Positions 1 to 4,224 of a DNA stretch of 7,056 nt are shown here, one piece after another. This DNA is from Nitrospiraceae bacterium (GTDB taxonomy: Bacteria; Nitrospirota; Thermodesulfovibrionia; Thermodesulfovibrionales; UBA9159), in assembly GCA_003453735.1 (NCBI GenBank), contig DMNE01000490.1, positions 1 to 7,056 on the forward strand, given 5' to 3'. Numbering within the stretch: position 1 is the stretch's first letter; the number at the start of each line of letters is the position of its first letter. The position numbers were made by a program, and so were the translations under genes. The notes under the pieces are model-generated. The model worked only from the letters and a program-made list of their open reading frames with translations, did not search any database and was not told the origin of the DNA.

Positions 1-29
1 TGCGCACCTTTTCGATAGCAGAACCAGAC

Positions 30-1316
30 ATGAATATTATAATGAAATATGGCAAAACCGGACTGTCTCTTGATCTTCCGGCGGATCTCGACGTTACGCT
101 TATCCAAAAGAAAGCCATGCCTGTCCTCAAAGACCCTGAAGGAGCTATCAAGGCTGTCTTTGCGAATCCGGTGAACTACAAAACGCTCCGTGAAGAGGCG
201 AAGGGCTGCCGCAGTTGCTGCATCCTCATCTGTGATATCACTCGGCCAGTACCGAACGGCCTTATTCTCCCCCTACTGATCAAAGAGCTTATGGAGGCTG
301 GAATGGCCCCGGATTCGATCGTCGTTCTCGTTGCAACGGGTCTCCACAGGCCTAATGAAGGGGATGAGCTTCGTGAACTGGTCGGAAGCGACTGGGTACT
401 CGGCACCGTGACAGTCGCCAACCATTTCGCTCGGCGCAATGATGATCATGAATACGTAGGGACTACATCGAGCGGCATAGAGGCCAGGCTCAACCGCCGC
501 TTTATCCGAGCAGATCTCCGCATTGTCGTCGGGCTGGTAGAGCCCCATTTCATGGCGGGCTACTCAGGCGGAAGAAAAATTGTCGCTCCGGGCATTGCAC
601 ATGAAAAGACGATACGCGCGTTGCACTGCGCACGGGTCCTGGAGAATTGCAGGGCCGCAAACTGTATTATCGAGGGCAACCCGCTGCACGCTGCCCAGAT
701 GGAGATAGTGCACATGGTGGGAAGGTGCCTGGCTGTCAATACTGTCATCGATGAGGACCGCCGAATATCCTTTGTCAATTTCGGTGAAATCGAAAAGAGT
801 CACCTTGAAGCGGTTTCGTTCGTGCGGCCCTATGCCGAGATCGGCCTTAAAACAAGATTCAAGACCGTCATCACCAGTTCTGCGGGTTACCCGCTGGATA
901 AGACTTATTATCAGACAGTCAAGGGGATGGTAGGCGCCCTCGACATACTTGAGCCGGGCGGGGACCTCATTATTGTCTCTGCATGTTCGGAGGGAATTGG
1001 ATCGCCTGACTATGCTGAAGCACAAATGTGCCTGACAAATGAAGGACCTGGAAGGTTTCTCAGTGGAATTATCGAGAAGAAGTACGCGGCTATCGATGAA
1101 TGGCAGACGGAGATGCAGGTCAAAGCCATGAAAAGGGTCAATATTTTTCTTTACACCGAGGGGTTGACGAAAGACCAGAAAGCACTTACAGGAGTCTCCG
1201 TCATCAAGTCGCCATTGGCCGCTGTCACGGAGAGCGTGAAGGTACAGGGCGATTACCGTGTGGCCGTTATCCCTGAAGGGCCTTATGTGATCCCGCTGTT
1301 TGTACCCGGCTTCTGA
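30..1316 (+). CDS. larA: LarA-family nickel-pincer 2-hydroxyacid racemase/epimerase
   Basis: The 428-residue product matches the lactate racemase LarA family in length (about 424) and key residues. These enzymes use a covalent nickel-pincer nucleotide to racemise or epimerise 2-hydroxyacids by hydride transfer, probably in the cytoplasm since no signal peptide is visible. Motifs seen: CDITRPVPN (D69, R72), ATGLHRP (H106), EPHFMAGYSGGRK (H173, K183), H199, YYQTVKG (Y293, Y294, Q295, K298) and W358. By family knowledge these correspond to the two catalytic histidines, the cofactor-bearing lysine, the nickel-ligand histidine and the substrate-site Gln/Lys/Trp of the Lactobacillus plantarum enzyme. 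The cofactor-synthesis genes larB, larC and larE are not in the window. The start is uncertain: the frame stays open to the left edge, position 42 is an alternative ATG, and neither has a clear Shine-Dalgarno. A glycerate kinase follows after 11 nt. The substrate cannot be read from the sequence; lactate, malate, glycerate or another hydroxyacid are possible. Confidence 0.9.
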   Translation: MNIIMKYGKTGLSLDLPADLDVTLIQKKAMPVLKDPEGAIKAVFANPVNYKTLREEAKGCRSCCILICDITRPVPNGLILPLLIKELMEAGMAPDSIVVLVATGLHRPNEGDELRELVGSDWVLGTVTVANHFARRNDDHEYVGTTSSGIEARLNRRFIRADLRIVVGLVEPHFMAGYSGGRKIVAPGIAHEKTIRALHCARVLENCRAANCIIEGNPLHAAQMEIVHMVGRCLAVNTVIDEDRRISFVNFGEIEKSHLEAVSFVRPYAEIGLKTRFKTVITSSAGYPLDKTYYQTVKGMVGALDILEPGGDLIIVSACSEGIGSPDYAEAQMCLTNEGPGRFLSGIIEKKYAAIDEWQTEMQVKAMKRVNIFLYTEGLTKDQKALTGVSVIKSPLAAVTESVKVQGDYRVAVIPEGPYVIPLFVPGF

Positions 1317-1327
1317 AAACGGTACTC

Positions 1328-2650
1328 ATGACAATGGAAGACAAAGGCCCCAGGACTATCATCAGAGAGGTTTTCAATAGATCACTTCTGGCAGTAGACC
1401 CTTATAAAGCAGTGACCTCTTACTCGGATACAATTCGCTCGGCATACAAGCGCGGTAATTTCAGTAGACTTGTCCTTATAGGTTTCGGTAAAGCGGCTTC
1501 ACTCATGTCAAAAGCAATCGAAGACAATCTCGGAGTCTTGCTTACCGACGGAATAATAGTAACAAAATATGGCCATTCTGTGAGAGGAAACCAAAATAGC
1601 AAAATTATAACCTATGAAGCCGGGCATCCGCTGCCTGATGAAAACGGAGTAAAAGCCACTAAGGAAATTGTGAGGGTGCTCAAAAAGGCGGACAAAAATA
1701 CCTTCGTCATTTGCCTTATATCAGGAGGAGGGTCTGCCCTTCTCGTAGCACCTTTCAAAGACATAACTCTGGCTGAGAAACAGGAAGTCACAGCCATGCT
1801 TCTTAAGGCCGGGGCAGATATTTATGAGCTCAACACTGTGAGAAAGCACATTTCGGCAGTAAAAGGAGGCAGGCTGGCTGAAGCAGCTCAACCGGCAGCA
1901 ATTATATCACTGATACTCTCCGACGTTGTGGGCAACAGACTGGATATGATTGCATCCGGTCCTACGGTGCCAGACAAAACAACTTATAATGATACTTATA
2001 ATGTTCTCCGGAAATATAAGCTGGAAAGCAGATTACCGGCAAAAGTTGCGGAAGTAATAAGTAAAGGTATACGCGGGCTTATACCTGAAACGCCGAGGGA
2101 TGACGATCAGGTTTTCCAGAGAGTAAGGAATTTCGTTATTGGAAGCAACAAAATAGCTACAGATGCAGCCAGGAGTGCCGCGGAGTTATTGGGATACAGA
2201 ACAACAGTCATTTCTACCGAACTGAGCGGTGAAGCGTCAATCGTTGCCGGGGAGCTTGCAAGAAAAGCGATTGATTTCAAAAGAGCATTAGCTCCCGGAG
2301 AAAAGGCATGTCTTATCGCCGGGGGAGAAACAACTGTCACGGTCAGAGGAAATGGCAAGGGAGGAAGAAATACGGAACTTGCCCTTGCTTTCGGAATGGA
2401 AATAAAAGGACTACCGGGTATTACTCTTCTCTCGGCAGGCACCGACGGAATTGACGGACCCACCGACGCAGCAGGAGCGTTTGTGGATGGTCAAACTGTT
2501 GCAAAAGCGGCAGAGGCCGATATCGACGCAGAGGAGCATATCAAGAACAACGATTCATATACTTTTTTCAGAAGGACAGGTGATTTATTTATTACCGGGC
2601 CGACCGGTACGAATGTCATGGATATACAGATAATACTACTGGACAACTGA
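1328..2650 (+). CDS. gckA: glycerate 2-kinase (DUF4147 + MOFRL domains)
   Basis: The 440-residue product has the usual full length of bacterial class II glycerate kinases, which convert D-glycerate and ATP to 2-phosphoglycerate in the cytoplasm. The N-terminal domain (about 10-245) carries GFGKAA (52-57, with the conserved lysine K55), GHPLPDENG (99-107), SGGGSALL (132-139), the NTVRKHISAVKGGRL block (169-183) and LSDVVGNRLDMIASGPT (197-213). The C-terminal MOFRL domain (about 325-435) carries AGGETTV (331-337), GKGGRN (343-348, with the conserved arginine R347) and GTDGIDGPTDAAGA (371-384). The start lies 11 nt after the LarA-like stop without a good Shine-Dalgarno; a second ATG at 1334 is possible. 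Close spacing suggests co-transcription and translational coupling. The first half is clearly more A/T-rich (many ATA and AAA codons, locally about 35% GC) than the upstream gene, so the two may have different recent histories. The related name TtuD (hydroxypyruvate reductase-like) is often attached to this family, but the domain pair fits the kinase. Confidence 0.9.
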   Translation: MTMEDKGPRTIIREVFNRSLLAVDPYKAVTSYSDTIRSAYKRGNFSRLVLIGFGKAASLMSKAIEDNLGVLLTDGIIVTKYGHSVRGNQNSKIITYEAGHPLPDENGVKATKEIVRVLKKADKNTFVICLISGGGSALLVAPFKDITLAEKQEVTAMLLKAGADIYELNTVRKHISAVKGGRLAEAAQPAAIISLILSDVVGNRLDMIASGPTVPDKTTYNDTYNVLRKYKLESRLPAKVAEVISKGIRGLIPETPRDDDQVFQRVRNFVIGSNKIATDAARSAAELLGYRTTVISTELSGEASIVAGELARKAIDFKRALAPGEKACLIAGGETTVTVRGNGKGGRNTELALAFGMEIKGLPGITLLSAGTDGIDGPTDAAGAFVDGQTVAKAAEADIDAEEHIKNNDSYTFFRRTGDLFITGPTGTNVMDIQIILLDN

Positions 2651-2908
2651 CTTTTACACTTTCAACGAAACATGTGTAATCGAAAGCCGAACAGCGGAGA
2701 ATAATGCTGGAGTAATTTCTGGCGGAATATACTTGCCCAGTTAGCCCAGCACCCTTAAAAACACGCTCCTTGAATCAGAAGCCACATTGACCGGGAAAAT
2801 GTAATAGGGTGATTTTGGGTTGTATGTGCAAGGGCAATTGAGTCATTTGGGAAACGGCTGAATCTCCGGGAGGTGAACATCATCAGCAAAAATAAGCGTG
2901 GGACAAAC

Positions 2909-2946
2909 GGGGTGACCCGATTTGGACGGGCGACCACTCGCACCCC
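2909..2946 (+). repeat. nested inverted repeat in the leader of the Cdh-like gene
   Basis: The outer arms GGGGTG (2909-2914) and CACCCC (2941-2946) are perfectly complementary. They enclose an inner CCCG (2916-2919)/CGGG (2927-2930) hairpin with a 7-nt loop. It sits 27 nt upstream of the ribosome-binding site of the lipoprotein gene, so as RNA it would lie in the 5' leader. No run of T follows. The function is unknown. Confidence 0.45.
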
Positions 2947-2972
2947 AAGCATAGCTAAGATAATTACTTAAT

Positions 2973-2980
2973 GGAGAGGG
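2973..2980 (+). promoter_or_regulatory. ribosome-binding site of the Cdh-like gene
   Basis: GGAGAGGG lies 6 nt before the ATG at 2987. It is the only good Shine-Dalgarno in the area and fixes the start of the lipoprotein at 2987 rather than at the ATG at 2971. Confidence 0.8.
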
Positions 2981-2986
2981 ATTATT

Positions 2987-3703
2987 ATGTCTATATATAC
3001 TCATCAAAAAGTTTTCCGCATTCTTGCACCTATTTCAGCCCTCCTGATCTTTGCAACTATGTTGTCGGCCTGCGTTGCAGACGGCAACAGAGACGTCCTC
3101 TGGAATATTGTCACAAATTGCCTTGACCCCACTGTTGCCGACTATGACAAGATCTGTCGCTGGCCCATCGACAACAGCGCTGCTGCGTGCAGAAAGACTA
3201 CCGGGCTATGGGATAAAAACGACGAATTTGTCATTATTCGTGACAGGAAGATGTGCGATTGTCTCGACAATAAATCTTTTATCCACAGACTCGCTATCCC
3301 TCGCACCAAGGTAACGGGCACAGAAGACCCGAATCGGCCGGTCGGCATCTGGCAGTTCGCTTGGGATGATGCGGCTAAACGGATCGGCAATGAAGCGGAA
3401 ATCGCCCTCGTGGTCAATCCGCCGGGTAAAAACCGCAGCCAGGATCAACTTCACGTTCACATTGTCCGCCTCAATGATGCTGGTCGGCGGCTTATCGATG
3501 CCCCTGACGTGTGCAGCGTGATGAGTCTGGCTGATATCTGGAATACAGCCGATAACCTAGCAAAAAAGAAGGGGTTTGATTATTACGGGGTACTTGTTGC
3601 CAAGAATCCAGCCGGCGGGTTTATTGTTTTTGTCAATGACCGCAATCTCGAATATGACTATTCCATAGCGGAATGCCCGGCGGCAGGTGAGCGACGGCAA
3701 TAG
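2987..3703 (+). CDS. cdh: CDP-diacylglycerol diphosphatase-like lipoprotein (Cdh family, HIT superfamily)
   Basis: The 238-residue product begins with a basic stretch, a hydrophobic segment (about 12-26) and the lipobox LSAC with C29 as the probable lipidation site, so it should be exported and membrane-anchored. The mature part resembles E. coli Cdh (about 250 residues), which hydrolyses CDP-diacylglycerol to CMP and phosphatidate. The histidine-triad-like segment NRSQDQLHVHI (149-159) aligns with the RTQNHFHIHI region of E. coli Cdh, and the GTEDP and VFVNDRN segments also fit. H156, the expected nucleophile, and H158 are present. The first triad position is Q154 instead of histidine, as I recall for other members of the family. 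Eight cysteines (29, 45, 57, 68, 90, 92, 176, 230) suggest disulfides in the periplasm. The gene appears monocistronic and converges on the minus-strand genes to the right. Assignment to the family is good; the true substrate is untested. Confidence 0.8.
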   Translation: MSIYTHQKVFRILAPISALLIFATMLSACVADGNRDVLWNIVTNCLDPTVADYDKICRWPIDNSAAACRKTTGLWDKNDEFVIIRDRKMCDCLDNKSFIHRLAIPRTKVTGTEDPNRPVGIWQFAWDDAAKRIGNEAEIALVVNPPGKNRSQDQLHVHIVRLNDAGRRLIDAPDVCSVMSLADIWNTADNLAKKKGFDYYGVLVAKNPAGGFIVFVNDRNLEYDYSIAECPAAGERRQ

Positions 3704-3749
3704 CTATACTCCGCACTGCCGAAACGGAACACCTTGACGGACTATCTGG

Positions 3750-3765
3750 CGAGGTTATAACCTCG
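3750..3765. repeat. 16-bp perfect palindrome
   Basis: CGAGGTTATAACCTCG is perfectly self-complementary. It lies 46 nt after the stop of the Cdh-like gene. As RNA it would form a 6-bp stem with a TATA loop, but no T-tract follows on either strand, so a classical intrinsic terminator is unlikely. It could be a protein-binding site or a transcript-end stabilising hairpin. Confidence 0.6.
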
Positions 3766-3894
3766 GCATGGCCCAAGCAAGCAAAATTCAGGCCATACTC
3801 CTCAGTTATGCGAAGTTGAAAGCCGTTTGATGCTTCCTTTTACCTTCCCAGAACAGCGCATCTTCGGCAAGCACAGAAGCGTTTTGGTCACAAG

Positions 3895-3930
3895 TTTATT
3901 AAGAGTTCAACTTATGAACTCCCCAATAAA
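3895..3930. repeat. interrupted 13-bp inverted repeat
   Basis: TTTATT (3895-3900) and GAGTTCA (3903-3909) pair with TGAACTC (3915-3921) and AATAAA (3925-3930). The loop is 5 nt (ACTTA), with a small internal loop of 2 and 3 nt between the two stem segments. It lies just beyond the end of the minus-strand terminator, so it is probably outside that transcript. The function is unknown; a protein-binding site or a 3' hairpin for plus-strand transcripts are both possible. Confidence 0.5.
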
Positions 3931-3960
3931 TACTCCCTGGCGCAACAAGATTACCGCTTT

Positions 3961-4000
3961 AAAAAAAATAGAGGTGAGGCCTTTACAACAGCCTCACCTC
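3961..4000 (-). terminator. strong rho-independent terminator of the 20-codon peptide gene
   Basis: On the minus strand GAGGTGAGGC (plus 3991-4000) pairs perfectly with GCCTCACCTC (plus 3971-3980) across a 10-nt loop, followed by TATTTTTTTT (plus 3961-3970). The hairpin begins 19 nt after the peptide stop codon. The long GC-rich stem plus U-tract is a textbook intrinsic terminator. It works only leftward, because the plus-strand side has no T-tract. Confidence 0.93.
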
Positions 4001-4019
4001 GCAATTCATTGTGGTTGCC

Positions 4020-4082
4020 TTAACAAGGATGCACGCTTGCTGTACCAACCACTTTCGGTTTCACATAGGTAATTTTCTTCAT
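4020..4082 (-). CDS. 20-residue putative modified-peptide precursor (geopeptide-like)
   Basis: This 20-codon gene, too short for normal gene calling, encodes MKKITYVKPKVVGTASVHPC. Three things argue that it is real. A 10-nt perfect Shine-Dalgarno lies 4 nt before the ATG, a strong terminator begins 19 nt after the TAA, and there is no competing gene in the gap. The N-terminal half is lysine-rich (K2, K3, K8, K10); the tail is Gly-Thr-Ala-Ser-Val-His-Pro-Cys with a C-terminal cysteine as the only Cys. There is no signal peptide or membrane segment. From memory, which I cannot verify here, it resembles the very short 'geopeptide' family reported in Geobacter and relatives, predicted to be modified by a radical SAM/SPASM enzyme. 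No such enzyme is in this window. The gene lies 142 nt downstream of the multiheme cytochrome gene on the same strand. It could instead be a regulatory or metal/heme-binding peptide. The gene is well supported; the name is tentative. Confidence 0.82.
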   Translation of the reverse strand: MKKITYVKPKVVGTASVHPC

Positions 4083-4086
4083 CCTT

Positions 4087-4096
4087 CACCTCCTTT
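4087..4096 (-). promoter_or_regulatory. exceptionally strong Shine-Dalgarno of the 20-codon gene
   Basis: The minus strand reads AAAGGAGGTG, complementary over all 10 bases to the usual bacterial 16S rRNA 3' tail (CACCUCCUUU). The ATG follows after AAGG. No other gene start in the window has a comparable site. It decides the start of the peptide and implies high translation. Confidence 0.9.
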
Positions 4097-4110
4097 CCGG
4101 TCAACCCGGA
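4096..4110 (-). repeat. small hairpin just upstream of the Shine-Dalgarno
   Basis: On the minus strand TCCGG (plus 4106-4110) pairs with CCGGA (plus 4096-4100) across a GTTGA loop. The stem abuts the Shine-Dalgarno and overlaps its first A. It could keep the ribosome-binding site exposed or stabilise the 5' end of the short mRNA. It is only 5 bp, so it may be chance. Confidence 0.35.
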
Positions 4111-4121
4111 TTAGTTATCAA

Positions 4122-4150
4122 AGAATGCCATACCCACATCAAGATGTCAA
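4122..4150 (-). promoter_or_regulatory. candidate sigma-70 promoter for the 20-codon gene
   Basis: A perfect -35 box TTGACA (plus 4145-4150) is followed, after 17 nt, by a weak -10 candidate CATTCT (plus 4122-4127). Transcription would start near 4115, giving a leader of about 30 nt. The -10 match is poor (3 of 6), so the call rests mainly on the -35 box and its position. The inverted repeat ACATC-AA-GATGT (4136-4147) overlaps the -35 box and spacer and could be an operator. Confidence 0.4.
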
Positions 4151-4224
4151 CTATTTACTCTTGCCATCAATGCCGACAACTTAATGTCCACTTACCACGG
4201 TGACTTTCCTCTCCACTGCCGCTA

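Larger units (their letters stand above)
2651..2986 (+). other. non-coding leader/intergenic region with dyads before the Cdh-like gene
   Basis: I recognise no complete gene here. There are several imperfect hairpins. TGCTGG (2705-2710) pairs with CCAGCA (2746-2751) around an inner CTGG/CCAG pair. GGGGTG (2909-2914) pairs with CACCCC (2941-2946) around CCCG (2916-2919)/CGGG (2927-2930). Neither has a T-tract, so they do not look like intrinsic terminators. A stop-free frame runs from 2813 to the TAA at 2969-2971 but contains no ATG. Short blocks (GGGCAA at 2832-2837, then GGGAAACGG, then GGACAAACGGGGTGACCCGA at 2901-2920) faintly recall c-di-GMP (GEMM) or cobalamin riboswitch conserved segments. 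The match is too poor to call. No convincing sigma-70 promoter was found. Confidence 0.5.
3704..4019. other. intergenic gap between convergent transcription units
   Basis: No protein-coding gene is supported here on either strand. The stretch separates the plus-strand Cdh-like gene from the minus-strand peptide gene. It contains a 16-bp perfect palindrome (3750-3765), a nested inverted repeat (3895-3930) and the minus-strand terminator (3961-4000). No plus-strand terminator with a T-tract was found after the Cdh-like gene. Confidence 0.7.
4083..4224 (-). other. gap between the multiheme gene and the 20-codon gene
   Basis: These 142 nt hold the candidate promoter, the small hairpin and the ribosome-binding site of the peptide gene. 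No terminator is visible directly after the cytochrome stop, so read-through from the cytochrome gene into the peptide gene and its terminator is possible alongside the internal promoter. Confidence 0.6.

Noticed and set aside
2654..2679. Hairpin TTACAC/GTGTAA after the glycerate kinase gene as a terminator
   Set aside because: The stem is A/T-rich and short with a bulge, and no T-tract follows.
2820..2925. GEMM (c-di-GMP) or cobalamin riboswitch
   Set aside because: Only isolated blocks agree. The conserved core pairings and the B12-box-like segment could not be assembled by eye, so no feature was called.
2755..2952. Minus-strand open frame of 65 codons in the cdh leader
   Set aside because: It has no ribosome-binding site, no recognisable motif, and lies opposite the leader of a well-supported gene.
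3827..4072. Plus-strand open frame of 81 codons
   Set aside because: It has no Shine-Dalgarno, runs through the strong minus-strand terminator and the peptide gene, and resembles no protein family I know.
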